This document shows positions 47,051-57,814 of a DNA stretch of 64,000 nt, piece by piece. Location of the stretch: positions 4,181,501 to 4,245,500 of the forward strand of contig SPDT01000006.1 of NCBI GenBank assembly GCA_008477525.1. The letters run 5' to 3'. The DNA is from Hypomyces perniciosus (lineage: Eukaryota > Ascomycota > Sordariomycetes > Hypocreales > Hypocreaceae). The translations under genes were made by a program, and so were the position numbers. The stretch's first letter is position 1; the number at the start of each line of letters is the position of its first letter. A model generated the notes under the pieces. That model saw nothing but the letters and a program-made list of their open reading frames with translations, was not told the DNA's origin and ran no database searches.

Positions 47051-48724
47051 ATGAGTTCCATGTTCAAGAAGAAAGGCGGTCTCGCCTTCAAGCCAAAGAT
47101 TCCATCCGCTCGACCACGCCCCGCGGCCCCCGCTACCAATGTTCCAGTCACGAAGAGCGTCGAGCCAGAAGCCGTTGTCGATACAGCAGTAGAAGCGCCA
47201 GCTCCAACTCCAGATATTCAAGATGAGCCGAGAGGAGCTATAGCGACTAGCGATTCTGATAAGCCCGACCCCCAGGAAACTACTGAGCCGCCTGTAGTCG
47301 CATCACCACCGAGGAGCCAAGATGCCATCGCATCAGAGCGCCAACATCAAGATTTTCACGCCGAGGTACAATCGACGATCGCAGAGACTCCGGTTGTAGA
47401 ATCCAGCACACAGAGCGACTCTGTTGTGGCAGACGAACCCCCCCGCGAAGAATTACACACAAGTCCAAATAGGCCACCCGCAAAATTCATTCCCGACCAT
47501 CATATAGCGCCAGAGCTTCGAGACGCACGACCTACTCCACAACATACCCACGACTCAGCACCACAAACGGCAGTGCCTCTAGCACCGAAACCGAAACCCA
47601 GAAGGAAAGCCCCGAGTGCCGCAACCGAAGCACCTGATGGTGGTGACGATGCGGAGGCTCGTCCCAAAAAGCGACAACGGAAGACAGCACAAACTGGAGA
47701 TAGCGCGACAACCCCGAAGCCTAGACAGCGCAAGGCGGCGAGTACACAAGATGGCACACAGAACCAGACAAAGCGAGCCCGCTCGGTTACACCAGAGGAT
47801 GCGGAAAGCCAGGTTGTGGACCTGCAGAAGCTGAAGATGACCGACTTAACAAAAGATTTACACATTGGCAAAAAATTCAGCCGGCACGATGAACTCAGAG
47901 AACGAGAGAGGCAGTCTAGAATGCGAGCCAAGCTTAAGAAAAATGGGGACGATGCAGGCCTTGAAGAATCCGAGACACCAGAAACCACTTCGGTAGATAA
48001 ATCGGCCAAGAGTCAGAGTGCCACCCCTGCCGCCTCGTCGGCGGCAGCAGCAGAAGCGGCAGCAGCAGCGGCAGCTACATCTGGACCCCAATTCCGCATT
48101 GTGGACGGCCAAATTATCGTCGACCAGAGCTCCCTGGTCATGGACCGCCACGCTCGAGATGATGCCGCGCGAGGAGACATGGAAACCGTCGAAGAAAACG
48201 ACTTCACCCGACTCATCACCAGCAGCTCCTTCATGAACACCTCCAAACTAAAAGGACCGAACATCTGGACCGACGACGAAACAGAGCTCTTCTACCGCGG
48301 CCTGCGCATGTTCGGAACAGAGTTCGAGATGATCTCCAAGATGTTTCCCAACAAGCAGCGACGACACGTCAAGCTCAAGTTCAACCGCGAGGAGCGCCAC
48401 TGTCCACAGCGCATCAACGCAGTCCTCATCGGCGAAAAGACCATCAAGCTGGACATTGACGAGTACAAAGCCTTCACGGGCATTGAGTTCGAGTCCGTCG
48501 AGTCGATTGAGGCAGAGCAGCGCAAAATCCAGGAGGACTTTGAAGCGGAGCAGAAGCGCATCGCGGACGAACAGGCTGAGATTCTGCGCAAGAAGCGTGA
48601 GGAGCTGTTCGCCGATGAGGAGGCTAACGAGAACGGCGGAAAGAAGAAAAAGGGTAAGAAAAAGGGTAAACAAGCTGTGCAATATGGGTTGAATGGCGAA
48701 CCTATCGTTGCGGAAGGTTCTTGA
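47051..48724 (+). CDS. BDP1: TFIIIB subunit B'' (Bdp1), RNA polymerase III initiation factor
   Basis: A single exon of 557 residues. Bdp1 completes the TFIIIB complex with TBP and Brf1 and opens Pol III promoters of tRNA, 5S and U6 genes. It begins M-S-S-M-F-K-K-K-G-G-L-A-F-K-P-K, the usual B'' start. A long disordered Pro/Ala/Thr region to about 230 has K-K-R-Q-R-K-T-type basic clusters, followed by M-T-D-L-T-K-D-L-H-I-G-K-K-F-S-R-H-D-E-L. A poly-Ala run lies near 327-340. The SANT domain begins at W406 (W-T-D-D-E-T-E-L-F-Y-R-G-L-R-M-F-G-T-E-F-E-M-I-S-K-M-F-P) and continues R-R-H-V-K-L-K-F-N-R-E-E. A charged helix and a Lys-rich tail follow. Convergent with RAD23. Confidence 0.95.
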   Translation: MSSMFKKKGGLAFKPKIPSARPRPAAPATNVPVTKSVEPEAVVDTAVEAPAPTPDIQDEPRGAIATSDSDKPDPQETTEPPVVASPPRSQDAIASERQHQDFHAEVQSTIAETPVVESSTQSDSVVADEPPREELHTSPNRPPAKFIPDHHIAPELRDARPTPQHTHDSAPQTAVPLAPKPKPRRKAPSAATEAPDGGDDAEARPKKRQRKTAQTGDSATTPKPRQRKAASTQDGTQNQTKRARSVTPEDAESQVVDLQKLKMTDLTKDLHIGKKFSRHDELRERERQSRMRAKLKKNGDDAGLEESETPETTSVDKSAKSQSATPAASSAAAAEAAAAAAATSGPQFRIVDGQIIVDQSSLVMDRHARDDAARGDMETVEENDFTRLITSSSFMNTSKLKGPNIWTDDETELFYRGLRMFGTEFEMISKMFPNKQRRHVKLKFNREERHCPQRINAVLIGEKTIKLDIDEYKAFTGIEFESVESIEAEQRKIQEDFEAEQKRIADEQAEILRKKREELFADEEANENGGKKKKGKKKGKQAVQYGLNGEPIVAEGS

Positions 48725-49277
48725 ATTTTTTTTTTTTACTTTTTGGTTTTTATTTTGGGACATCATGGCGGCATGAACTCGGCGCAAGGAAGATGATGGT
48801 ATGATACCCCTCAGATTTTCTGAGTCCCGGGTCGGTTATTGTCGTTTTAAGGGAAATGGAAATCAGAGAGCTTTGCTTCGCGGATCAAACTAGCAATACT
48901 ACGAAGAATAGCAGTAACGAGAAATACACGGTCGGTATCGAATTATTCGCTTTACCGTTTCCTCCACATACTCGCTGGAACGTGACGCAGGTCTTCCTTG
49001 GTGTTTGCCAATTTCAATATCAGCGACTTTCCCCTTATCCGTAAAAAAAAACCGCGGCCCCGTGTTCATAACCTCCCAGGTATCCATGCCAACTCACGAG
49101 AGTTCTTGCTAGGCAGTTGCTCGCTCAACAGGGCCGTTCCCATAAAGTCCTCCCGCCCTAGAACACCACCAAAACGTCATAATTCCTTGCCCCAACCGTT
49201 CGACATGATCCATGAATTTCCCTTGTGTTCGTTATCGTAACATGCGTTTCGAGCAGCACCGCCTCCAACATCGTCTT
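48725..49277. other. Convergent 3' flanks of BDP1 and RAD23
   Basis: 553 bp between two stop codons, beginning with a T-run just after the BDP1 stop. No gene seen. Confidence 0.5.
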
Positions 49278-50826
49278 TTAATTCGCCGAGGGGTCGTCGT
49301 CCTCGGGCTGGTCAAAGAGGAAGTTTGCTGCGAGTTCCTCATTCTTGTCACACGCGAAGTAAGCCTGGATAGCCTGGTCACGGTCGAAGCCGAGTCGACA
49401 TAACTAGGTTCACCAATTAGTTCAGAAATGCTTTGCGACAAGGGGGGGGACTCACCCGCTCGATGGCATCTCGCTCCTCTTCTGTGACGGATATGGCCTG
49501 GGCACCGGGGGGGAGAGGAGCATCATCATCTGCGTCCTCACCGAGTAGCTGCAAGAATTGGTCCGGGTTGGAGGCGATGAGCTGGGCAAGCTGGGGGTTA
49601 CCGGCACCAAGCTGTTGAAGGATCGGCTCGAGCATCTGGGGCTGTTGTTGCACCACTTGGCGGAGCTGCTGGAACTGGGCGTTATGGCGAAGGAAGTCCA
49701 AGTTCCCTAGATCAACCTGACTAGCAGCAGCCGCCGGGTTGTTTCCACTGCCACCTCGAGCACCGCCTCCATGTTGCGCGGCTAGGTCGAAAAGATTCAC
49801 ACTACCATCATCTTCGTCTCCGGGAGCGGCGGGAGCGGCAGCGGCAGCGGGGGCGGGGGCAGCTGCGTGGCGTTGCTGTTGCTCTTGTTGGATGTTCGCA
49901 GGGATTCCCTTTGAGCGCACGTCAGTAACAGAGCATTCAGACAGAGGTTCAGCACCACACCAACATTCAACAGATACTCGACAGCGCGGTCGGGGTTGTT
50001 GAAGGCGGCACGCATGGCTGCCTCGATCTGGCTTCTCTCAAAGCCCATGGCTTCCATGTTCGTAATAGCCTCCAGACGCTCCGCACCCATAGCCAAGCCA
50101 GATGGCTCATTGCCGGCTGTCGCATCGACGGAGCGGTTAGGGGTAGGAGTCGCTGGCGGGGCGGCCTGAGTCGAGGGGGCATGGGCCGGAGCAGCAGGAA
50201 CAGCAGGTGTGCTGCTTACGGGCTGAGCCGGTGTGGCTGGAGGTGCCGCAGAAGATGAAGCCGCGGGTGCAGCCTTGGGCTATCGTCAAGGTTAGGCGGA
50301 ACAGATTCTGGGACCCAAGCCGATGTCCAAACGTACCTTGTTGACCATGCAGACAACAAAGCCCTTCTCCTCGATGTTATAGGACTGAACAGTATCGTCA
50401 TCCTTCAAGATTTTGCCTATTCGGGAGGTCAGAAGCAGCGCAACAAGGTGGGGGGCAGGCGCGCAGCCATATCCAACCTGAATAGATGAGCTTCTGGCTC
50501 TTGGGGTCCCAGCCTTTCTCGGCAGAGATCCTCTCCTTGACTGAGGAGATCTGTTTGCATGGTGTCAGCTAGGGAGTCTGAGACGCTGGCAGATGGCGAC
50601 CAAGGCAACGTCGGCGGATAGGACGCGGATGAGGACGTACCAGCTCCGTGGGCTCGACATCGAGGACGAACTTCTGCTGCTTGAGATCCTACAGAGGGGC
50701 CGTTAGCAACCAAAGACCAGGCGTAGATGAGTATGGAACTGTAACCGTGGCCACAGCGAAGCTCCAATAGGCCTCCGTGCGCACCACGCGTTGGAGCTAG
50801 CGACGTACTCTGAATGTGACCTTCAT
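49278..50826 (-). CDS. RAD23: RAD23, UBL-UBA proteasome shuttle and nucleotide-excision-repair factor, seven exons
   Basis: Exons 50826-50809, 50688-50641, 50550-50478, 50416-50337, 50279-49965, 49908-49456 and 49403-49278 encode 370 residues. Rad23 carries polyubiquitinated proteins to the proteasome and stabilises Rad4/XPC in repair. Residues 1-73 are the ubiquitin-like domain, built from four small exons ([23 protein letters not shown]). An Ala/Pro linker precedes UBA1 (about 139-178, [12 protein letters not shown]). The XPC-binding STI1 domain lies at about 243-297 ([14 protein letters not shown]). UBA2 occupies about 320-365 ([19 protein letters not shown]). The introns are 120, 90, 61, 57, 56 and 52 bp. 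Two donors are GTTGGA (50477) and GTTGGT (49964), unlike the usual GTANGT. Exon phases all agree. Confidence 0.93.
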
Positions 50827-52038
50827 GATGGGCGATCGATCGTAGACGCAGCGGGACGGGCTGCTTTCGAAGGGAGAGAGGGGTCGAGCGGGAGCGCCTG
50901 GCTGGGTCGTGCCGAGTGTGATGTTGCGATAGCGCCTCGGAGGATAGAAGGGAGGAAGAAAAATGCGTGATGACGACGGCGATAGTTGCCTCCACCTGTG
51001 CTGGACTTTGTTGGAGGTGAAGAGGTGGCGGCGCCGGTTGGTGGAAGATATTCAGGCTGCTTTTGCTGCCCTGGGCTGGGCTTTTGGTGGTGAAATGGTA
51101 GGTAAAGGGTGGGGTCAGGCAAAAGCGTTTACTCGTACATACATACATAGACCCCCACAGGAACCCTTGGGACAAGTTTGCTTGCCACTTTCAGAAGCCC
51201 TGCAGATCTATTACTTCGTACTACTAATTATATAGCATACCTTGTAGTGTGCAGACGAGTTACCAAGAGGCGTCGTAATGTTTACACGCATCACGACTGC
51301 CTGGAGGTCTCACATATCCGCTCAAACAACACAAGCACATGCTACTAGGTATCTCCTTCGTATGCGTCAACACAAAACCACCCACAATTGGACTTATTGA
51401 CGCCGTTTATTATTATTAGGCTTAGTCGGGCCTCGGCACTAAGCGCACTGGGTGTTGCCAAACCCGTCAACGGCAAAAGCAGTCTCCAAAACAGCGGCAA
51501 ATCTCATCATCTCACCAACAATCGTTGCTTTATCCAGCCCAGGCTGTCGTATCGAGCGCAAAGCACAGAGCAACTGTGCTGAAGGCGGGGCTGTGGCGTG
51601 AGCATCCGGCAAGCCTCCAGCGCAGCATGGCGTCATTGTTTGCTTGCTTTCATCAAGACCTCTACTTCGTAGATATCACACAATGCCCACGTTGCCACGG
51701 TGCTATTCATTGAGTTTAGTCGTCATCTCATTATATTATCTACCTCGTCTTTTCTTGTCGCAGGGATATATACATAAGTTAAACACAAACGCCGCGCTCG
51801 TCAAGCATAGATCAACATGTGGTATCATCGCCGTATCCGTATCCTCCCTTCGTTTCTATGCGTGTGTCCTTCTATTCCCTCCTCTTTTCCGTCGTCGTGT
51901 CTTTCACCCCAACACTCAACAAAGGAGACATTAGACCCTGGCAGTCTAGCTGCCCTCCCAATTCGTATAAGCAAATAAATGTTCATGCATTAAGTCATTA
52001 TTCTCTGAACAAATCAGAGTCATTCCCGGATTATCGGG
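50827..52038. other. Intergenic region upstream of RAD23
   Basis: 1.2 kb without a protein-like frame. It contains the RAD23 promoter and the 3' flank of the four-TM gene. Confidence 0.5.
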
Positions 52039-53391
52039 CTACCGAGTTCCCGGCCTTCCGCTAAGAAGCCAGTCGGGCACAGGTGGTGTCATTTTCCTCT
52101 CAGCATTGGTCTGAGAACCGGGTTCTTCCACCTCAGAACCCGTGATGGGCTCGAGTTCACTCCTCTGTATTTTCAACGACCTGATGTCTTCAGCGCTGCC
52201 CTGCCTGCTTAGCGGGCTGGGAGCCACAGGCAAACTGTCGCTTCGTATCCGGTTTAGTGATCGGTTGCTCGCTCGATGCACAATGGCTCGGACTGCTTCT
52301 GGTGCTGCCACAACGCTGGTACCAGGCGTTGCGAGGGGATGTGGATCAGGAGAGTCGGATCGGAATAAGGGGTGGATGTGAGCTTCGTTGGTCGAAAAAG
52401 TAGGAGACGGTAGATCACGCAGCTCGCGCCTCAGAGATACAGGGCTGAAGCTTCGACTCCGATTCCGGCCTTGGAGATGGGGAGGTTCGAGATCATACAG
52501 CGAATCTGGGCTCGGACTTCGGCTGACCATTGGGCTTGCGGGGATCGTCTCAAGCCCACGGGTCTTGGCCTGTGTTGGAGACGGGATTTCCAGAACAGCC
52601 TGTCGGTTGTGCATATCCACAGCGGAGGTATCCCAGGAGTCAAAAGTGTCGTCGCCACTGCTCCGGTTGGCAATCGAATCTATTGATGCTGACCGGCTCT
52701 TTTCCTTGGATGGCATTAGCCTTGACCTGGATGAAATTGGTCGCACGAGTTGGGATACCGAAGTCATGGAGGAGCGAAAGGTTTCCGCTGCTGACTTGCC
52801 CCCTGTCGAATTGGAACGGCCTCGAAGTTCCACTTTGGTGGTGTCACGATCACACGAGTAGTTCATGGTTGGGAGTGTCTGGCTGTACCGGATGGCTTTG
52901 AGATTGATCTTGCGTGATCGACCGGCCTCCTCATCTTTATGCAAGGACCACGCGGCTCCAGCGACGTCCATTCGAGCAGAGAGAAAATGGACGGCCATAA
53001 AGATGAGTTGGCTTGGAAGTGAGAGTCCAAGGGCAATCGAAGATCCAACGACGAGACTGTTTTGGGCGGTATGACCCGACTTGCTCAAGTACACCAGAGC
53101 AACAATCGATGTGATAGTAGCGAGTGTGCAGGCCGTGATTCCGAGGCCAAAGATAACAACACCACGGCATCGTTCCGATTGCTCTCGTATTGTGGGTAAG
53201 AAAGTTGCGGCGAATAGCCAGGCCAGAAGAGCTAACACAGCGGATTCAAACACGGCAGAAAGGATTGATGCCGGTCTGCCGGGAGAGTCATGATCAATGT
53301 GCAGGCTGAGAACGATCTGCGTACACAGCACTGCTGTCGTTGTCACCAGAGCAAGAGCTCCGAGAGATATTGACAAAAGGTGACGAGGCAT
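52039..53391 (-). CDS. Four-TM membrane protein with long Ser-rich cytosolic tail, function unknown
   Basis: A single exon of 450 residues from ATG at 53391. Residues 1-155 hold four hydrophobic helices, beginning L-L-S-I-S-L-G-A-L-A-L, I-L-S-A-V-F-E-S-A, G-V-V-I-F-G-L-G-I-T and S-L-V-V-G-S-S-I-A-L. The remaining 290 residues are polar, rich in Ser, Arg and Pro, with many R-S-x-S and S-P sites that look like kinase targets. The last residues read P-D-W-L-L-S-G-R-P-G-T-R. The layout resembles uncharacterised fungal four-helix membrane proteins with regulatory tails. I do not recognise a named family. A longer reading from 53568 starts with a non-ATG codon and was not used. Confidence 0.75.
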   Translation of the reverse strand: MPRHLLSISLGALALVTTTAVLCTQIVLSLHIDHDSPGRPASILSAVFESAVLALLAWLFAATFLPTIREQSERCRGVVIFGLGITACTLATITSIVALVYLSKSGHTAQNSLVVGSSIALGLSLPSQLIFMAVHFLSARMDVAGAAWSLHKDEEAGRSRKINLKAIRYSQTLPTMNYSCDRDTTKVELRGRSNSTGGKSAAETFRSSMTSVSQLVRPISSRSRLMPSKEKSRSASIDSIANRSSGDDTFDSWDTSAVDMHNRQAVLEIPSPTQAKTRGLETIPASPMVSRSPSPDSLYDLEPPHLQGRNRSRSFSPVSLRRELRDLPSPTFSTNEAHIHPLFRSDSPDPHPLATPGTSVVAAPEAVRAIVHRASNRSLNRIRSDSLPVAPSPLSRQGSAEDIRSLKIQRSELEPITGSEVEEPGSQTNAERKMTPPVPDWLLSGRPGTR

Positions 53392-53830
53392 TGTGTCTAA
53401 AGGAAACAAAAAGGATTGACCTGCCCAAGAATTCAGAGACAAACGTGATTTCTTGAACTGAAGAAAACAAAACAAAAAAGAGAGAGAGACTGGATAATAA
53501 CAGGGGTTCACCAAGGCGGATGGCTGGTTTGATAGTTGGTATGAGGGAAATGCTGGGTTGAGGCTCAACGAGAGGGCTGAAACAGTCGGATCCAGCCACT
53601 TGGAATAGCTATTTCCCCAGAAAAGAACAAAGAAACGAAGCCTTGGGAATCATGCGAGTGGCGTGGACGTTGAATAAGTGATAGGACGGGTATATAGGCA
53701 CGGAGTATGTCTCTGAGCTGAGATCCGAGACGCGTCTGGGCACCCAGCGAAACAATAGTTTGGGCTGTTTGTCTGTATGTCTGTCTAATCTGTAAGATTC
53801 AATCAAAGAGACAAAAAGTACGAGTAAGTG

Positions 53831-53853
53831 TTGACGTTGACGTTGACGTTGAC
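53831..53853 (+). repeat. TTGACG hexamer repeat
   Basis: Almost four tandem TTGACG units about 440 bp upstream of the four-TM gene. Each unit carries TGAC and CGTT cores, so it could be a cluster of transcription-factor sites, but that is conjecture. Confidence 0.8.
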
Positions 53854-55789
53854 AGTGTTGGTGTTGGTGGAGAACTTGAAAGAGCGAGTTGAAAGTAATT
53901 GAGCAAACGAGTGCCTCGATGGTCTAAAATCTAGCATCTTGAGGGAGCAGCAGATCAACAAAACAACAAAGACCCCATTCTCAAGGGCGAAAGCGAAGGG
54001 AGCAAAAGAAGACGGAGAGGTCACATGCAAAGTTGAGGGGGAAGACGCTGCACTAAAAGCCAGCTTTTTGGCGACTCCCGCGCTCGGTCGGCAGCTGGGC
54101 AAATCCACCCAAAGCAGCCCGGCTTTTTCGAACGAAGCCTCGCTAGAGGTGAGATTTTGCAATTTGCTGGTGCGTGCAGGGACAGGGAGCGGACACGCTG
54201 AGAGGGGCTTCCTTGCAGCAGAGCAGGGATGCCTCTCAGCCGGCGAATCTGTTTGGTGGAGAGGCCTTTGAACGCGCTACGTAATGCACACAAAGGGCTC
54301 CATTGTGCGTGAGGACAAAAAAAGCCCTTTCGTATAAGACGATCAGAGGGCTGTGTGGATGTGTGGATGTGGATGTGGTGGATGTGAGAGAAGCACACAC
54401 AAAAAAAAAAGGCTGAAACCTGGCATTGGCCCGATCATGGCCTGTGTGGACGTTTGTTAGGCGTTTGCTCTGATCAGCCATGTCTCCTGGAACAGAGTTG
54501 CATTCCAGTTTTTCACAGCTCGATTGGACAGGTGACAATTGGACAATAGAGCACAATCCATTTGTGTGCGGCAGCAATTGTTTGCTGAACCCGAGGAGGG
54601 GGGCAGTAACACGAGGCCCTATGAACGGCCTGCTGCTATTTCTGGATATGTCGTCGATCTTTATTCCTCCGTCCTTCAGTGGAGGACAGAGTATTACGAG
54701 TATTACGTATCATCTGACATTCCATGTATACTGCATTAATAACTAAACATTAGTAGTATTGTGCATACATACCTATATGTACATACCATCAGGTCCCGTC
54801 GGCTCCAGAAAATGCCATGTGGTCCTCTAATACCCCATTGCCGCGCATTTATCTCCATCCGCGATAACGCGGTTGCTGGGCTCCGAAATAAGAGGGGAAA
54901 GAAAACAAAGCAGCTAAATGTTTTGTTTTCTTTCCCAAGGGCGACAATCCACACCAGACGCGTTGCAGCAAGTATTAGTACTCCTGCTAGTACTAATACT
55001 ACGACTAGTACTCCGCATAGGTCCAAAAAAATCCAACCTGCGTTTGTGGATGGCTCAGCAGCTCCGCTTTTGGGAACCAGCTTGCATCCTTCACTTCACG
55101 TCAAATTAGCCTCGCGATGACGACTAGAAAGCCGCGGTTATCCCAGATCCGCGTGGATTAAACACATGCCGGGAAAATAGAACATGCAGGCGTTTCTCTT
55201 GTTTTTAAGATTGGATCACATGAGTGATGTCGTTTAATTCTCAGAACGTTACTAATACTACCTATCTACTACTGCCTTCTTACCCATATGATTCTTCTTC
55301 GTCGTATGACTCGTACTAATTATTACTCCGTATTCTCAGGCGCTTTCTTCTTACAGTCATCATCAGCAGCATCCATCGATGCGTTTCAAAATGTCTTCCA
55401 ACTCCGTATTACTCCGCACAGCTAAAACAGCTACGTGCCTGATGTCTCACTCCGTACTCCGTAGAGAACTGCTACAGTGCCACTAGGTGTCATAGCTTCT
55501 GCAGTCAGCAATGCCTCAATACGACTCGCAATGCTGGGTCTTCTTTGCAGACTGACTGGGTGCAGTATGCATCTTTTGCATGCTTTAATTTGCACCCCAG
55601 TGGATTCCTACTGGGCCTTGGTCTCCCTTGCAGCTCAGCTTACACGAGCATCTACAAGAGTGAGGCACAAATCGCACCCGTGGGCCTGAATAATAACCCA
55701 CAGCGATCACCGCCAGTCGTGGCTGTGAATTGCGCCCCGATACGGTATCAACCATGATTTCGTGAGTAATCCGGAGTTATTAGCACGGA

Positions 55790-55875
55790 GTGTTGAAGTG
55801 AGTTCGAACCCCCGCTGATGGGTCAAGACCTTGGCGCATCGCTGCATATTACCATATAGCTGCCCCGTTTGACGA
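55790..55875 (-). repeat. tRNA-like A/B-box segment, possible SINE fossil
   Basis: On the minus strand CAGCTATATGG (55862-55852) approximates a Pol III A box. GGTTCGAACTC (55810-55800) is a B box with one change, 52 nt downstream. The acceptor and T stems do not pair, so this is not an intact tRNA. The spacing and the GCAGC and TGACC blocks between the boxes match the segment at 3575-3660. Confidence 0.4.
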
Positions 55876-56163
55876 ATCGGTGTAAGGTTGGGCTTCTTGA
55901 CCTGTCGGTGAGCTCGTGGCAATGATCTTTGACATGGCTCGAACATTCATCCGCCAATGGTAGGTGCATGTATTCATATTTAGATGGTGTGCAGGCGGCC
56001 TGCGACAATCTCTGTATTGCCATCCCTTTCCTGTAAACGGCCCGACATTTCCTTCACGGGCAATTGATCACGGGGTCTGCCCTGAAGCAAGATCATGCAA
56101 TGGCTCTTCCAAGCTTCACTTTGGTAGAGTTCATGTATGTAGTCCGCGTGACTCCATGCCAAT

Positions 56164-57252
56164 CTAATATTCCACACGTAGGTCGGCCAGTTTTGTCCAT
56201 TCCTTTGCCCACCGCAAAGATTCCTCCCCAGACTTGGTGTCATTGCTAGTCTCGGAGGCCTTCTCCAACGCAATTTCTGATAGTCGGTTGAACATGTCAC
56301 TCCTCCCGTTGTAGGCGGCCGAGTAGAGATGTTTCTCTGCCGTTTCTCTGTCACCCGATCGCAGCATATTGCCTAGCTCAATGTCTGCTTCGACAAGGCC
56401 GGCCTCTGATAACGACTCCAACAAGGCTCTAGCCTCATCTCGCTTCTGAGTCTTCAAGTATGCCTTGGCCAGACATAGCTGGCAGTAGGGCTTCCACTCA
56501 AAGCCAGAGCCTCCAACCTGAAGTGCACGTTGTAAAATTCGAATCGCAGCTTCAAAGTTCCCTTGTTCAAAGAGCAGTTCGCCTTCCGCTGTGAGAGCAT
56601 CGGCATATTTTGCTGTTGATACTAGCTGCCTGAATCGAGCTTCGACTTCCCTGAGCTGTGGCATGCGTCCAAAAGCACCCGATCGTATTAGTTGCCGAGC
56701 CAGGGATAAAGTTGAAGGTCGGTAGCCGGCTTTCGAAGCCGAGGCCCATAAAGCGGTGGCGAAGGCATCTGCACTTCGTGGCCCATGGATCTGGCGCATG
56801 ATGCAAGCAGTCTCATGAACCACATCTGGTGGAAAGCCATCCTCTGGGTGTTGGATTCAGTAGTTGATCATTCACGAGTAGTGAACCAAGGGACACGTAC
56901 TGCTGGACGATGTTATCGACCATGGATTTGAGCCACGCTGGATTGCTTCAGAGAACCTCTGAGCGCACGCGTAGTATTCGCCAGGCGTCAGGCGCTGGAA
57001 GGAATCGCCATTCCTGACAATGACAGCCTCGAATGCTGATAAAGAGATCTCGGATAGGTTGAAGACCTCTGAATAAGATGGACCGGTCTTGCGTGTCTGG
57101 GATACAGCGTAACATCGGATCTGACTGTTGCCACCAGCCAACAAAGCCCTTCTCTGGGTGATGCATGTTGTGAATATGACTCTTGATGGGTATATCGTGG
57201 GATGTGATCTTACTAAAGGCCCGAAAGCCTTTGTGCAACGCCTGGTCGCCAT
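56164..57252 (-). CDS. TPR-like repeat protein, putative mitochondrial; frame uncertain at exon 1 end
   Basis: Exons 57252-56901 and 56843-56164 (57-bp intron, donor GTACGT) give 343 residues. The N-terminus is basic and lacks acidic residues for 60 positions (M-A-T-R-R-C-T-K-A-F, R-R-A-L-L-A), as in mitochondrial presequences. The second exon is helical with TPR-like pairs: A-L-T-A-E-G-E-L-L-F-E-Q-G-N-F-E-A-A-I-R-I-L-Q-R-A-L and Y-C-Q-L-C-L-A-K-A-Y-L-K-T-Q-K-R-D-E-A-R-A-L-L, then Sel1-like L-G-N-M-L-R-S-G-D-R-E-T-A-E-K-H-L-Y-S-A-A. The end of exon 1 reads as low-complexity (S-I-T-S-S-S) in this frame. A neighbouring frame gives N-P-A-W-L-K-S-M-V-D-N-I-V, which looks more conserved, so a one-base lesion is possible. 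Divergent from UTP16. Confidence 0.65.
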
Positions 57253-57814
57253 ATCGCCCGAGTTAAAGTAGTTTATGAGACGTCTCAAACTGACAAACCA
57301 GGATGGCCTCTGATTGTACCGTTTCTTGAGATGTGGGCGACTGGCCCTGTGCTTTGCCTCAACGTTTGCCTCTAGGTCATAGAGATATCATAGGCATGGA
57401 GAAATATAGTGAAATTCCTTTTTTAGTCGTAGTAAGCTGTCAGAGAGCGACTCATGTGTCCTCCTATGAAAGGCGACGCAAAATGACTGTTTAATGTTGA
57501 AGATGAGAGGTTGTTCCTGAGATGTGTCGATGAGCGAATTGGCCAATCAGACGTGCCGGTTGGCGGGTCACTCACCGAACATCGCCCCACCGAAATATTT
57601 TTTGACAATGAATCTTCACATCACTGCGCGACATCAAATTTGGCGTCGAAAAGCAAAATCAACGAGGACGGTGTCGATTTTTCATTCGATTTCGAGGTTC
57701 TAGCAAGGATAATAGCATTGAAAGGCCGTTTTTAGAGAACGCGCATCTCACGGCGCGCTTTGGTGGAAATATCGAACCAAGGGTGAAAATTTCACGGGGC
57801 CAACCACAGTCATC
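57253..57814. promoter_or_regulatory. Divergent promoter region, TPR-like gene / UTP16
   Basis: 562 bp between the start codons of divergent genes, so both promoters and leaders lie here. No other feature is seen. Confidence 0.5.

Larger units (their letters stand above)
53392..56163. other. Intergenic region, 2.8 kb
   Basis: No recognisable gene. It contains a TTGACG repeat (53831-53853), GTGGAT repeats (about 54353-54380), TACTCCGTA motifs at 55320-55460 and a tRNA-like box pair at 55790-55875. Confidence 0.5.

Noticed and set aside
47500..48009. 169-codon minus-strand frame inside BDP1
   Set aside because: Antisense shadow of the disordered part of BDP1.
56567..56806. Alternative 79-codon frame in the TPR-like gene reached by using acceptor GAG/GAT with donor GTACGT
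   Set aside because: It abandons the helical TPR-like frame and ends early; the acceptor two bases upstream keeps the main frame.
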